Positions 1-8,145 of a DNA stretch of 64,000 nucleotides are shown in pieces (positions within the stretch are counted from its first letter, which is position 1; each line of letters begins with the position of its first letter). Source of the stretch: Flavobacterium cheniae (lineage in GTDB: Bacteria > Bacteroidota > Bacteroidia > Flavobacteriales > Flavobacteriaceae). The stretch spans positions 866,431-930,430 of the forward strand of contig NZ_SNZC01000001.1 in assembly GCF_004363695.1 (NCBI RefSeq). The letters are read 5' to 3'. Under the pieces are notes generated by a model. That model did no database searches and was not told the origin of the DNA. It worked only from the letters and a program-made list of their open reading frames with translations. The position numbers were made by a program, and so were the translations under genes.

Positions 1-24
1 ATATAATTTAATACTATTGTTATT

Positions 25-468
25 ATGTGGTTACACGTTTTAGTTTTTTTTACAACCTTTTTCTTTATGGAATTTATGGCTTGGTTTAGTCACAAATACA
101 TTATGCACGGATTTTTATGGAGCTTGCACGCCGATCACCACAAAAAAGACCATGATTCATGGTTTGAACGTAATGATGCTTTTTTCATATTTTATGCGGT
201 TGTAAGCATTGGTTGTTTTTTATTATGGCAGAACAATATCTTAGAAATTGGATTGGCTATTGGTTTAGGAATTTTCGCATACGGATTAGCTTATTTCTTA
301 GTTCATGACATCTTTATTCACCAACGCTTTAAGTTGTTTAGAAACGCTAATAATCGTTATGCTAAAGCCGTAAGACGCGCTCACAAAATGCATCACAAAC
401 ACATTGGAAAAGAACATGGAGAATGTTTTGGAATGTTAATCGTTCCTTTGAAATACTATAAGAACTAA
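25..468 (+). CDS. crtZ: Beta-carotene hydroxylase
   Basis: Membrane di-iron hydroxylase that adds 3-hydroxyl groups to the beta-ionone rings of beta-carotene, giving zeaxanthin, the yellow pigment typical of flavobacteria. The 147-residue length fits CrtZ. The fatty-acid-hydroxylase histidine boxes are visible: HX4H at residues 23-28, HX2HH at 35-39 (HADHH), a further HDIFIHQ segment near 98, and a second HX2HH (HKMHH) near 120. Hydrophobic stretches lie at about 3-20 and 50-95. The gene stands alone and ends at a strong hairpin shared with the converging lipoprotein gene. Other carotenoid genes would have to lie left of the window or elsewhere. Family assignment is firm; the exact substrate is inferred from the family. 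Confidence 0.92.
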   Translation: MWLHVLVFFTTFFFMEFMAWFSHKYIMHGFLWSLHADHHKKDHDSWFERNDAFFIFYAVVSIGCFLLWQNNILEIGLAIGLGIFAYGLAYFLVHDIFIHQRFKLFRNANNRYAKAVRRAHKMHHKHIGKEHGECFGMLIVPLKYYKN

Positions 469-493
469 AAAATCCCGCTGATGCGGGATTTTT
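468..493. terminator. Bidirectional terminator
   Basis: A perfect 9-bp stem (AAATCCCGC / GCGGGATTT) around a TGAT loop, with A and T runs on either side. It separates the converging crtZ and DUF4252 genes and can serve both. Confidence 0.9.
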
Positions 494-1027
494 TTATTTC
501 ATAAGTTGTTGTAAAGGTTTTAATTGCTCCATATCTACTTGTGATTTTTGGAGTAAACTCAGCATATTCATGATGTGCGTCGGATTCATATCGTTTCCTA
601 AAACGCGAACTACTGCAAAACCATTTTCTTTCTTTCCAGCTAAAACAACAAATTCTTCAATGTGTTCGTCATCATTTCCAACGAAGTAAATGGCTGCACC
701 ATCATTTCCTGAACCAGCTTTCATTAATTGCTGATAGCTTTCGTCTTTCAAAATAGCCTTTACTTCTTTGATTTCTTTATCATATCCATTAATATCTGTA
801 GAATCAGTTCTAAAAGCTAAAATATTCATTTTTTCGAACGATTCTAAAGCAGCTTTCTCTGTTTCAGATAACGCAACTTTATCGGTTTTAATGATATTTG
901 ACGCTAAATCAATTGCAATAAACTTGGAAGATTCGGTATTTTCTACAAAATACTTTTGAAGTGTTGGTTTGTCATTACAACTCCAAAGTAAAATCACACT
1001 TGAAACAAGTAATACTAACTTTTTCAT
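494..1027 (-). CDS. DUF4252 family lipoprotein
   Basis: Exported lipoprotein of 177 residues with a short signal peptide and a lipobox ending in LWSC, with the cysteine at about residue 17. The mature part matches the DUF4252 pattern: an alpha/beta domain with a KEVKAILKDE segment, then an FVVLAGKKENGFAVVRVLG strand pair and a C-terminal helix. It lies 3 bp after a second DUF4252 gene and is the last gene of an operon led by an ECF sigma factor. Function is unknown. Its place in the operon suggests it is part of an envelope response controlled by that sigma factor. The two DUF4252 proteins are paralogues, one a lipoprotein and one soluble in the periplasm. Confidence 0.82.
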   Translation of the reverse strand: MKKLVLLVSSVILLWSCNDKPTLQKYFVENTESSKFIAIDLASNIIKTDKVALSETEKAALESFEKMNILAFRTDSTDINGYDKEIKEVKAILKDESYQQLMKAGSGNDGAAIYFVGNDDEHIEEFVVLAGKKENGFAVVRVLGNDMNPTHIMNMLSLLQKSQVDMEQLKPLQQLMK

Positions 1028-1030
1028 AGT

Positions 1031-1558
1031 TTACTTTTTAGAAGCTTTTTTCAAATCATCTCCACCAGGTAAATTCATTTTCTCTGTTAACATAGAAATT
1101 TCATCTAAACTAAAGTTCCCCGTTAATGATAAAACAACTGTACTAGCGTCTTTCATATTAGCTCCTTCAATAAACATTAAAAGTTCTCTAACAATATTTT
1201 CGTTGGCACCTGATTTTACGTAAATTTTTACATTTTTACCATCGCCATTCATACGCATTAATTCTTCTAATGGATTTGATTTTAAGTAACCATTTACAGT
1301 TGCTTTCATATCGGCACCTAATTTTGTATTGCTAGTTGTAAACACTTTTAAGTTGTCTAATTTTTTAAGCAAGTTCATGTATTGTTGCATTTCTTTATCT
1401 TTTGCATCTACTTTTACTTTACTCATCATTTCAAACATCTTCTTGTTAACAACAACAGATGCTACTCCTTCTTTGTCTTCAAATTTATCAAACGCTCCTT
1501 GTGCAAAAGAAACTGTTGATGCCATTAAAAATGCTATAACTACTACTAAATTTTTCAT
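1031..1558 (-). CDS. DUF4252 family exported protein
   Basis: Periplasmic protein of 175 residues. A Sec signal peptide ends at about residue 19 (VSFAQ) with no lipobox cysteine. The body has the DUF4252 features: a charged helix (KVKVDAKDKEMQQYMNLL), then KIYVKSGANENIVRELLMFIE and TVVLSLTGNFSLDEISML. It ends in a lysine-rich tail. It lies 7 bp after the membrane protein gene and 3 bp before the lipoprotein paralogue, so the four genes read as one unit. Function is unknown. Confidence 0.82.
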   Translation of the reverse strand: MKNLVVVIAFLMASTVSFAQGAFDKFEDKEGVASVVVNKKMFEMMSKVKVDAKDKEMQQYMNLLKKLDNLKVFTTSNTKLGADMKATVNGYLKSNPLEELMRMNGDGKNVKIYVKSGANENIVRELLMFIEGANMKDASTVVLSLTGNFSLDEISMLTEKMNLPGGDDLKKASKK

Positions 1559-1565
1559 GTCTATT

Positions 1566-2009
1566 TTATTTAAAAATTGTTTTTTTTGTTTTTTCGTATT
1601 CTTCTAAATATACTACACTTTCCATGCCAACATTTACTTGTTCTGAAACCATTAACAAAGCTTTATGTGTAGCGGCAAAAGCTTCTTCTGGATTATCGTA
1701 CGTTCCTAAATCTTCATGCTTAGGTTCAGAGGGATAAAAATAGAAGGTGGCCAATCCAAAAAGCACTACAAAACTTGCTGCGATACCTATCCATTTTACT
1801 GTGTTTTGTTTTCTAGGTTGTAATGGAAGTTTTTGCTCGAATTGCGTTCCTTTTTGTGTTTCAAAGTAACCAAACAGCGCTTGATATTTTGCCAAATGTG
1901 GCGCCACATCGTTTGAAGAAAAATAGGCCTTTAATTGTTTTTCTTCTGCTATTGTAGTTTCTCCTTGAAAGTATTTTTCCAATAATTGTTCAACTAACTT
2001 GAGTTCCAT
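1566..2009 (-). CDS. Small bitopic membrane protein, possible anti-sigma factor
   Basis: A 147-residue protein with a cytoplasmic N-terminal part (about 1-72), one transmembrane helix (about 73-91, WIGIAASFVVLFGLATFYF) and a periplasmic C-terminal part. The start overlaps the end of the ECF sigma gene by 20 bp, an arrangement typical of translationally coupled sigma/anti-sigma pairs. The N-terminal region (LLEKYFQGETTIAEEKQLKAYF) resembles the N terminus of other Bacteroidetes proteins next to ECF sigma genes, but no zinc-binding anti-sigma motif (HX3CX2C) is present. The regulatory role is inferred from position and topology only. Confidence 0.6.
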   Translation of the reverse strand: MELKLVEQLLEKYFQGETTIAEEKQLKAYFSSNDVAPHLAKYQALFGYFETQKGTQFEQKLPLQPRKQNTVKWIGIAASFVVLFGLATFYFYPSEPKHEDLGTYDNPEEAFAATHKALLMVSEQVNVGMESVVYLEEYEKTKKTIFK

Positions 2010-2505
2010 AATTATGTGTTTTTTCTATTTGTTCTCTTAAGGTTTTTCGTGCTCTTGATAAAGCTACTCGAACCGCTGTTTCATTCATTTCTAATACTTG
2101 AGCTATTTCCGAAAATTCGTATTCTTCAATTTCTCTTAGTTGTAATATCAATCGTTGTTGTTCGGGTAAATCGTTCATTAACTTTTCTGCCCATTGCAAC
2201 GTGTTTTGATGTTCTATTTGTGTTTCAACACTAGCTTGCTTGTCTTGATAATTGTTATGTACAATTTGCAAATTCGAAGCTCTTTTACTTTTGAGTTGAT
2301 CCAAACAATAATTCTTGGTCATCGTCATTGCTAATGCTTCTACACTGTTATATTGCTCTAAAGCACTATTTTTATTCCACAACCTTACCAACACTTCCTG
2401 AGTAGCATCTTCTGCTTCTTCGGTACTTACGAGCATTCGCTTCGCTAAACGAAATAACTTATCCTTAAAAGGAGTGATTATTTGTACAAACTCGTTTTGG
2501 TTCAT
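1990..2505 (-). CDS. ECF-type RNA polymerase sigma factor
   Basis: A 171-residue sigma-70 factor of the extracytoplasmic-function group, with only regions 2 and 4. Region 2 is at about 10-80, with the core-binding segment EEAEDATQEVLVRLWNK. Region 4 is at about 113-160, with the helix-turn-helix FSEIAQVLEMNETAVRVALSR in the promoter -35 recognition position. It heads an operon with a bitopic membrane protein and two DUF4252 proteins. A candidate autoregulated promoter lies just upstream. What activates it cannot be seen; the exported DUF4252 proteins suggest an envelope signal. Confidence 0.9.
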   Translation of the reverse strand: MNQNEFVQIITPFKDKLFRLAKRMLVSTEEAEDATQEVLVRLWNKNSALEQYNSVEALAMTMTKNYCLDQLKSKRASNLQIVHNNYQDKQASVETQIEHQNTLQWAEKLMNDLPEQQRLILQLREIEEYEFSEIAQVLEMNETAVRVALSRARKTLREQIEKTHNYGTQVS

Positions 2506-2527
2506 ATTAATTGGTTGGTTTATAATG

Positions 2528-2554
2528 AAGACGAATGTAATTTAATTTTGTTAC
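2528..2554 (-). promoter_or_regulatory. Candidate ECF-type autoregulated promoter
   Basis: Reading the minus strand, GTAACA (2554-2549) is followed after 15 bp by CGTC (2533-2530). This is the -35/-10 layout of many ECF sigma promoters (AAC and CGTC motifs) and differs from the housekeeping TAnnTTTG form seen elsewhere in the window. It lies about 25 bp ahead of the sigma gene start, which suggests the sigma factor drives its own operon. Confidence 0.5.
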
Positions 2555-2560
2555 ATAATG

Positions 2561-2598
2561 AAAAAAGGTTTTGATAAATAAATACCAAAACCTTTTAA
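2561..2598 (-). terminator. Terminator of the TonB-dependent receptor gene
   Basis: An 11-bp perfect inverted repeat (AAAAGGTTTTG / CAAAACCTTTT) followed on the minus strand by a T run. It lies about 25 bp after the receptor stop codon. Confidence 0.8.
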
Positions 2599-2619
2599 AA
2601 TCAAATAATTAAACTTTAT

Positions 2620-4560
2620 CTAAAACAGAAAATTTAAACCTAATTTAAAGTTTCTTCCTCTGGTGTTGTATCCAATTAATTCTTGGAAATCATCATTTAA
2701 AATATTCGTTACAGTTCCAAAAACATGTAAACGATTAGGCAATAACTCGTAAGAAATATTCGAATTAACCAACTGATAAGCACCTAAATTAACAGCTTGT
2801 GTTGCCCAAATATTCGAATCGTAATACGCATCGCTTCTATGATCTACATATTGATAATTGATTCCGAATGTACCTCTTTTGAATTTGTAATTCAAATCTA
2901 CATTTCCTTTGTGCTTTGGAATCAAACGGTTTAATTGCTCTTCCACTTGAGTAAATGTATAATTTCCACCAATATTGAATCTTTCAGATAATGTGTAACG
3001 AACGCTTGCTTCAACTCCTTTTGCGTTGTAAGTTCCGTCAATATTAATATAATAGGATTCAAATGTTGCTGAATTGTAATAAAATCCAAAAGTATTTTCT
3101 TCTTCTCTATAAAAACCAACAGCATTAATAGTCAACTTCTTATCCAATAATTGCGATTCGAAACCAAATTCTGCCGTAGCATTTTCTTCTGGCGTTAAGT
3201 CTAAATTCCCGAAAGGACCATATAATTGGTACAAACTTGGCGTGATGAAAGCCGTACTGTATGAAGCTAAAACTTTCAAAGGTAAGTTCTCAAATGAATA
3301 ACTCGGATTAAAATTGTAAACTGCTTGACTTCCGTATTCACTGTGTGTATTGTAACGAGCTCCAGCGTTAATGTTCAAACCAAATTCAGAGTTAAATACA
3401 ACCGTTGCATACGGATCTAATAAGTTGAACTTAGCATTTTCTTTGATAACATCTACTACTCCATTTGTGTTTTGCGTCATATCGAAATATTGATATTGCA
3501 CACCTAAAACTAAATATATTTGCTTGCTGAAATTGTATTTATTGAAAGCATCAATCGAAGCACTTCTTCCTGAATAATTATAATTATCAATCGTTCCCGA
3601 CCACGAATTTGAAATATTTAAAACTCTATCAATAGTTGAAGCACCAGCATTGATTGCAAATTCTCCTTTATTGTATTTGTATTTTGGCAAGAATCCGATT
3701 CTGAATTGTTCCGAAAAACTATTGTTGTTCAAATCATCAGCATTAGCGATAATTCCGTCAAAAGAATTGTCAAATGTATTTTTAATTCGGTCGTAATTTC
3801 CAAAAAACTCAAAACTTAATTTATCGTTCGCTTTAAAACCAATTTTCTGCAACACATTCACTCTCGAAAACGTATCTTCTTCAAAATCTTCTCCAGCGGC
3901 TTCGGACATTCCTTTAGTTTCGGTGCTATTTAAAGTGGTCATGTACGAAACTTTATTAATCGTTCCGTTTACAGATAATCCTTGATTGAAATCTTGCGCA
4001 CTCGTTTTTGAAGTTTCCGAAGTATTTTGCGTTCCCATATTGATGTACGCATTTCCTGAAATTTCCTTTTTAGCTGATTTTTTCAACGTAATATTGATAA
4101 CTCCAGTCGCAGCTCCAGTTCCATATAAAGTACTTGAAGCACCTTTCATTACTTCAATTTTCTCGATTTGTTCCACTGGAATCAAACGCAAATCGTATTC
4201 GATATTAATTCCTGAAGCATCAGAAACCGGAACACCATCAATATAAATGGCTACTTGACGATTACGGCCACCACGAATGTAATAACCTAAGTTTTTTCCG
4301 TTGAAAGATTGATTTCCATTAATTTCAACTCCCGCAACTTGACTCAAAACGTTAGCCAAATTTTGACCTTTTTTAGCTTCTAAGTCTTGAGCTGTAATCA
4401 CTTCAATAATTTTACCTGATTTTTCTTTGCTTTGCGCAAATTTTGTGTCGGAAACGACCACTTCTTTTAAATTAGTAACTTTTAGCGTATCTGATTCTTG
4501 AGCATACGCAAAAGCAGTAGCTAGTGTAAATACACTTAAGCCAATAAACTTTTTGTTCAT
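2620..4560 (-). CDS. btuB: TonB-dependent outer-membrane receptor, probable cobalamin transporter
   Basis: A 646-residue outer-membrane receptor that takes up its ligand using TonB energy. A signal peptide ends at about residue 20 (FAYAQ). The TonB box region is near EVVVSDTKF. The plug domain (about 45-165) has the usual LANVLSQVAGVEI, YYIRGGRNRQVAIYIDGVP and IEKIEVMKGASSTLYG motifs. The 22-strand barrel ends in an aromatic residue (FKLGLNFLF). It lacks the N-terminal CarboxypepD_reg domain of SusC proteins, and its size fits BtuB. The ligand is inferred mainly from the B12 riboswitch in its leader and the divergent btuFCD-like genes. Confidence 0.85.
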   Translation of the reverse strand: MNKKFIGLSVFTLATAFAYAQESDTLKVTNLKEVVVSDTKFAQSKEKSGKIIEVITAQDLEAKKGQNLANVLSQVAGVEINGNQSFNGKNLGYYIRGGRNRQVAIYIDGVPVSDASGINIEYDLRLIPVEQIEKIEVMKGASSTLYGTGAATGVINITLKKSAKKEISGNAYINMGTQNTSETSKTSAQDFNQGLSVNGTINKVSYMTTLNSTETKGMSEAAGEDFEEDTFSRVNVLQKIGFKANDKLSFEFFGNYDRIKNTFDNSFDGIIANADDLNNNSFSEQFRIGFLPKYKYNKGEFAINAGASTIDRVLNISNSWSGTIDNYNYSGRSASIDAFNKYNFSKQIYLVLGVQYQYFDMTQNTNGVVDVIKENAKFNLLDPYATVVFNSEFGLNINAGARYNTHSEYGSQAVYNFNPSYSFENLPLKVLASYSTAFITPSLYQLYGPFGNLDLTPEENATAEFGFESQLLDKKLTINAVGFYREEENTFGFYYNSATFESYYINIDGTYNAKGVEASVRYTLSERFNIGGNYTFTQVEEQLNRLIPKHKGNVDLNYKFKRGTFGINYQYVDHRSDAYYDSNIWATQAVNLGAYQLVNSNISYELLPNRLHVFGTVTNILNDDFQELIGYNTRGRNFKLGLNFLF

Positions 4561-4619
4561 TTTAAGGTTAATAAAAAATTTAATAAATTGGGGAGAAAAG
4601 CACAGAATTTACCCATACT

Positions 4620-4643
4620 CAAACTTTTTTTCCCGAAAGTTTG
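4620..4643 (-). promoter_or_regulatory. Candidate riboswitch expression-platform hairpin
   Basis: A perfect 8-bp inverted repeat (CAAACTTT / AAAGTTTG) just downstream of the cobalamin aptamer and before the receptor gene. It has no T run after it, so it is more likely to affect ribosome access or folding than to act as a classical terminator. Confidence 0.4.
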
Positions 4644-4649
4644 TTACTC

Positions 4650-4815
4650 AATGAATGTGGCAGGTCTCCTGGCTTGCGTCTTGTTATCAACCTTCTCATT
4701 CGCAAAGGCGAACAATGGTAATGTAGATAATAACAAGCTTTATAGCTTACAGTTGCGGGTACAGCTTAGGTCTTACACCTAATTCCCTTTTAATGTTGTT
4801 TTGAAAAATTCAGAA
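4650..4815 (-). promoter_or_regulatory. Cobalamin (B12) riboswitch
   Basis: Read on the minus strand, the class hallmarks occur in order: AAAAGGGAAT, the paired GGTGTAAGACC, then AGCTGTACCCGCAACTGTAAGC (B12-box core), a variable arm, and GCCAGGAGACCTGCC at 4673-4659, which is the classical 3' box. The element starts just after a strong promoter and lies in the leader of the TonB receptor gene. Binding of adenosylcobalamin would be expected to lower expression of the receptor. An ORF that can be drawn across it on the plus strand is an artefact. Confidence 0.93.
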
Positions 4816-4836
4816 ACAACAACCAAAATTCGAGGG

Positions 4837-4866
4837 CAAAGGTATTATATTTTTATAAAAATGCAA
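4837..4866 (-). promoter_or_regulatory. Promoter of the riboswitch and receptor transcript
   Basis: An exact match to the Bacteroidetes housekeeping promoter on the minus strand: TTG at 4866-4864, a 19-bp spacer, and TACCTTTG at 4844-4837. The predicted start near 4830 lies just before the aptamer. Confidence 0.8.
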
Positions 4867-4891
4867 TATTTACTAAACATCTTTCAAAAAA

Positions 4892-4999
4892 CTACTTCTT
4901 CTTATTCATCTTACGCCACAACCAAATAAAGCCAATAACAAAATGTGCTAAAATAATAGTTGCTACTGCATAAAGGAAAGCGTTTGAATCTGTTCTCAT
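4892..4999 (-). CDS. Small single-pass membrane protein (35 residues)
   Basis: A short ORF with ATG at 4999 and a stop at 4892. It encodes MRTDSNAFLYAVATII followed by a hydrophobic stretch to about residue 28 and a basic end (WRKMNKKK), giving one transmembrane helix with a positively charged C-terminal tail. It lies upstream of the riboswitch promoter on the same strand and is not part of the riboswitch transcript unless a promoter lies further up. The composition is protein-like and the ORF fits the space exactly, but no function can be given. Confidence 0.5.
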   Translation of the reverse strand: MRTDSNAFLYAVATIILAHFVIGFIWLWRKMNKKK

Positions 5000-5059
5000 G
5001 TTTTTTTTATGACAAATTTAGTGGTTTTTGATAAATCGTTTGGCATCATTTGTTACATA

Positions 5060-5092
5060 TAATCTGTTTTTGAATGTAAAGTACTACTTTTG
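5060..5092 (+). promoter_or_regulatory. Promoter of the btuF-like operon
   Basis: TACTTTTG at 5085-5092 matches the -7 element TAnnTTTG exactly. The upstream -33 element is not clear. The start codon at 5107 would lie only about 8-10 nt after the transcription start, giving a very short leader without a riboswitch. Confidence 0.55.
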
Positions 5093-5106
5093 CAAAAAAC
5101 ATTTTC

Positions 5107-6237
5107 ATGCGCCATTATTTCTTGTTAGTCGTTTTATTTTTGGGATTTATCCAATGTAAAAAATCGGAAAGTTCTGCAAATCTGAATACTTCTGTTCAAA
5201 ATAGCATTCAACATGCGGAAGGATTTTCTATTGAAAAATATGATGGTTTTTCGGTTGTAAAAGTTTCGAATGCGTATCCTGAAGCTAAAAATGATTACAC
5301 TTACATACTTCATAAAAAAGGCGTTCAAATTCCAGATAGTTTACAACAATTTACTTCGATTGAAGTACCAATTAAAAAAGTAATTGTAACATCAACAACA
5401 CATATTCCTGCTTTAGAATCATTAGGTGTAGAAAATACATTAATTGGTTTTCCAACAACACAATATATTTCATCTGAAAAAACAAGATCTTTAATCGATG
5501 CTGGAAAAGTGCGAGATTTAGGTTCAAATCAAGGATTAAATACGGAAGTTATTTTAGACATACAACCTGATGTCATTGTTGGTTTTAGTGTGGATGGCGA
5601 TTTGAAAACCTATAAAAACTTAGAAAAAAACGGTCAAAAAATCATCTTCAATGGCGATTGGACCGAAAAAACACCTTTGGGAAAAGCCGAATGGATTAAG
5701 TTTTTCGGCGCTCTCTATGATTTAGACGAAAAAGCAACTGAAATTTTTAACTCGATTGAGAAAGAATATAATTCGGTATTAACATTAGCAAAAAATACAA
5801 AAACCCAACCGACTATTTTTGCAGGTGCTATCTACGAAGACCAATGGTTTTTACCACAAGGCGATAGTTGGGCGGCCTATTTCTTAAAAGAAGCTAACGG
5901 AAATTATCTATGGAAAGATTCCAAAGGAACGGGAAGTTTAGCATTATCATTCGAAAGTGTTTTAGACAAAGCCAAAGATGCTGATTTTTGGATTGGTCCA
6001 GGACAATTTGGTTCAATTCAACAAATTTTGGATAATAATCCAAATTACATTCATTTCAAAGCGGTTGCAAACAAAAACGTATACTCATTTAGTACCAAAA
6101 AAGGCAAAACAGGTGGCGTAATTTATTACGAATTAGCGCAAAATCGACCAGATTTGGTTTTGAAAGATATTGTAAAAATTTTACATCCTGAAGTATTGCC
6201 AGATTATGAGTTGTTCTTTTTTGAGAAATTAAAATAA
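5107..6237 (+). CDS. btuF: ABC transporter substrate-binding lipoprotein (B12/iron-siderophore type)
   Basis: A 376-residue periplasmic binding protein of the BtuF/FepB fold. The signal peptide ends in a lipobox (GFIQC, cysteine 17), so it is probably membrane-anchored. The domain begins at about residue 90 with VIVTSTTHIPALESLGVENTLIG and continues with VILDIQPDVIVGFSVDG. A long linking helix lies at about 195-225. The C-terminal lobe includes ADFWIGPGQFGSIQQIL. It is first in an operon with a permease and an ATPase. Cobalamin as ligand is inferred from the divergent riboswitch-controlled receptor; iron-siderophore binding proteins share this fold. Confidence 0.75.
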   Translation: MRHYFLLVVLFLGFIQCKKSESSANLNTSVQNSIQHAEGFSIEKYDGFSVVKVSNAYPEAKNDYTYILHKKGVQIPDSLQQFTSIEVPIKKVIVTSTTHIPALESLGVENTLIGFPTTQYISSEKTRSLIDAGKVRDLGSNQGLNTEVILDIQPDVIVGFSVDGDLKTYKNLEKNGQKIIFNGDWTEKTPLGKAEWIKFFGALYDLDEKATEIFNSIEKEYNSVLTLAKNTKTQPTIFAGAIYEDQWFLPQGDSWAAYFLKEANGNYLWKDSKGTGSLALSFESVLDKAKDADFWIGPGQFGSIQQILDNNPNYIHFKAVANKNVYSFSTKKGKTGGVIYYELAQNRPDLVLKDIVKILHPEVLPDYELFFFEKLK

Positions 6238-6262
6238 CGTAATTTAGCCAAAAATTCAACGC

Positions 6263-7288
6263 ATGCCATTAACCAAAAAACAAAACTTTCTTTTTATCAT
6301 CTTACTTTTAGTAATGGTGTTTTTGTTTTTGGTGAATATTAGCTTAGGTTCCGTTTCTATTCCTATAAAAGAAGTGGTTAACGGACTTTTATCGCAAAAA
6401 ATGAGTAAGGAAAGTTGGGAAATTATTCTGTGGAATTTCCGCTTTCCAAAAGCTATTACCGCAATTTTAGTAGGAATCGGACTTTCGATGAGCGGATTGT
6501 TAATGCAAACGTTGTTCAGAAATCCATTGGCTGGACCTTATGTATTAGGATTGAGTTCGGGTGCAAGTTTGGGTGTGGCGTTTATTATCTTAGGAACTGG
6601 ATTTTTACCAACATTCATTTCATCTTTCTTCTTATCGAATTACGGATTAGTTTTAGCTTCAAGTTTAGGTAGTTTTTTAGTTTTGATGGCGGTTTTATTG
6701 GTTTCCCAAAAATTAAAAGATACCATGGCAATTCTAATTGTCGGTTTGATGTTTGGAAGTTTCACTAGTGCTATAGTTTCGGTTTTATCCTATTTTACTT
6801 CGGCTGAAAAATTACAAAAATTCACTTTTTGGTCGATGGGAAGTATTTCGAATTTATCCTGGAATGAAATTTCGCTTTTATCTTTTTTTGTTATCATCGG
6901 AATTGGAATTAGTTTTATGGTTATCAAACCTTTAAACGCTTTACTATTGGGAGAAAAATATGCTCAAAGTATCGGAATCAATTATAAGAAAACCCGTTTT
7001 TTAATTATAATGGCAACGAGTATTTTAGCTGGAAGCATCACCGCTTTTGCTGGTCCGATTGCTTTTATTGGCTTGGCGGTGCCACACATGGCGAAATTGT
7101 TGTTTCAAACGAGTAATCATTTTGTGTTGTTTTGGAGTACACTTTTACTTGGCGCGATTGTGATGCTTTGTTGTGATACTATTGCTCAAGTTCCAGGAAA
7201 TGATATAACCTTACCAATAAATGCGATAACTTCTGTAATTGGAGCGCCAGTAGTAATTTGGTTGTTAGTTAGAAAGAAACGATTTTAA
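6263..7288 (+). CDS. btuC: FecCD/BtuC-type ABC transporter permease
   Basis: Inner-membrane permease of 341 residues with about nine to ten membrane helices, the usual length for the FecCD family. Family landmarks are visible: NFRFPKAITAILVGIGLSMSGLLMQ near 60-85, NPLAGPYVLGLSSGASLGV near 90-110, and AGPIAFIGLAVPHMAKLLF near 265-283. It lies 25 bp after the binding protein and 2 bp before the ATPase, so the three form one import system. It would pass cobalamin, or possibly a siderophore, from the periplasm to the cytoplasm. Confidence 0.85.
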   Translation: MPLTKKQNFLFIILLLVMVFLFLVNISLGSVSIPIKEVVNGLLSQKMSKESWEIILWNFRFPKAITAILVGIGLSMSGLLMQTLFRNPLAGPYVLGLSSGASLGVAFIILGTGFLPTFISSFFLSNYGLVLASSLGSFLVLMAVLLVSQKLKDTMAILIVGLMFGSFTSAIVSVLSYFTSAEKLQKFTFWSMGSISNLSWNEISLLSFFVIIGIGISFMVIKPLNALLLGEKYAQSIGINYKKTRFLIIMATSILAGSITAFAGPIAFIGLAVPHMAKLLFQTSNHFVLFWSTLLLGAIVMLCCDTIAQVPGNDITLPINAITSVIGAPVVIWLLVRKKRF

Positions 7289-7290
7289 TT

Positions 7291-8076
7291 ATGAGCGAAC
7301 AAAATTTCACCATACAAACCCATAATCTTTCGATTGGCTATAAATCCAAATCGGAAACGATTACTATTGCTCAAAATATCAATCTTGGTTTAGAAAAAGG
7401 GAAATTAATCGCTTTAATTGGTGAAAACGGAATCGGGAAATCTACTTTATTAAAAACAATAACTGGAATTATTCCTCCTTTACAAGGCGAAGTTTCTTTA
7501 CTCCATAAGTCGCTTCAAAGCTATAAACCACTTGATTTAGCGCAAGAATTAAGCATCGTGTTAACTGAAAAATTGCCTCCAAGTAATTTAACCGTTTACG
7601 AAATCATCGCTTTAGGAAGACAGCCATATACTAATTGGTTAGGTACTTTATCCGAAGAAGATACAATCAAAATTGAAGAAGCAATTTCGTTAACCGAAAT
7701 CCAACATTTGGTTCATAAAAAACACGATGAAATTAGCGATGGTCAATTGCAAATTGCTCTAATTGCTCGTGCTTTGGCACAAGATACTTCGATTATAATT
7801 TTAGATGAACCTACAACGCATTTAGATTTGGTTCACAAAGCTACTTTGTTGAAATTATTGCAAAAATTAACCCACGAAACTGGTAAAACCATCCTCTACT
7901 CTACGCATGATATTGATTTAGCGATTCAAATGACAGACGAAATGATTGTGTTTACACCAACTCAAATTGTACAAGACCAACCTTGTAATTTGATTCAAAC
8001 TGGGATTTTTAATACCTTATTTGATACCGAACATTTGACTTTTGATGCTACAATTGGTAAGTTCAAAATCAAATAA
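7291..8076 (+). CDS. btuD: ABC transporter ATP-binding protein (B12/iron type)
   Basis: A 261-residue ATPase that powers the adjacent permease. Walker A is GENGIGKST at 44-52. Walker B is SIIILDEPT near 170, followed by the D loop, and the switch histidine sits in STHDID near 205. The signature reads ISDGQLQIALIARAL where most family members have SGGQ, so the first glycine is replaced by aspartate. This variant is tolerated in some BtuD/FhuC relatives. The C-terminal 40 residues are unlike well-known BtuD. The gene follows the permease with a 2-bp gap. Confidence 0.85.
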   Translation: MSEQNFTIQTHNLSIGYKSKSETITIAQNINLGLEKGKLIALIGENGIGKSTLLKTITGIIPPLQGEVSLLHKSLQSYKPLDLAQELSIVLTEKLPPSNLTVYEIIALGRQPYTNWLGTLSEEDTIKIEEAISLTEIQHLVHKKHDEISDGQLQIALIARALAQDTSIIILDEPTTHLDLVHKATLLKLLQKLTHETGKTILYSTHDIDLAIQMTDEMIVFTPTQIVQDQPCNLIQTGIFNTLFDTEHLTFDATIGKFKIK

Positions 8077-8145
8077 TTTATTCCAATTTTACCTTTTGTT
8101 TAACGCTAAGTGTCTTCAATTTTCATAATTTTACTAAAAAAAGTT

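Noticed and set aside
4588-4782. Plus-strand ORF of 64 codons opposite the riboswitch
   Set aside because: It lies fully within the B12 aptamer on the opposite strand and its apparent signal peptide is a chance product of the aptamer sequence.
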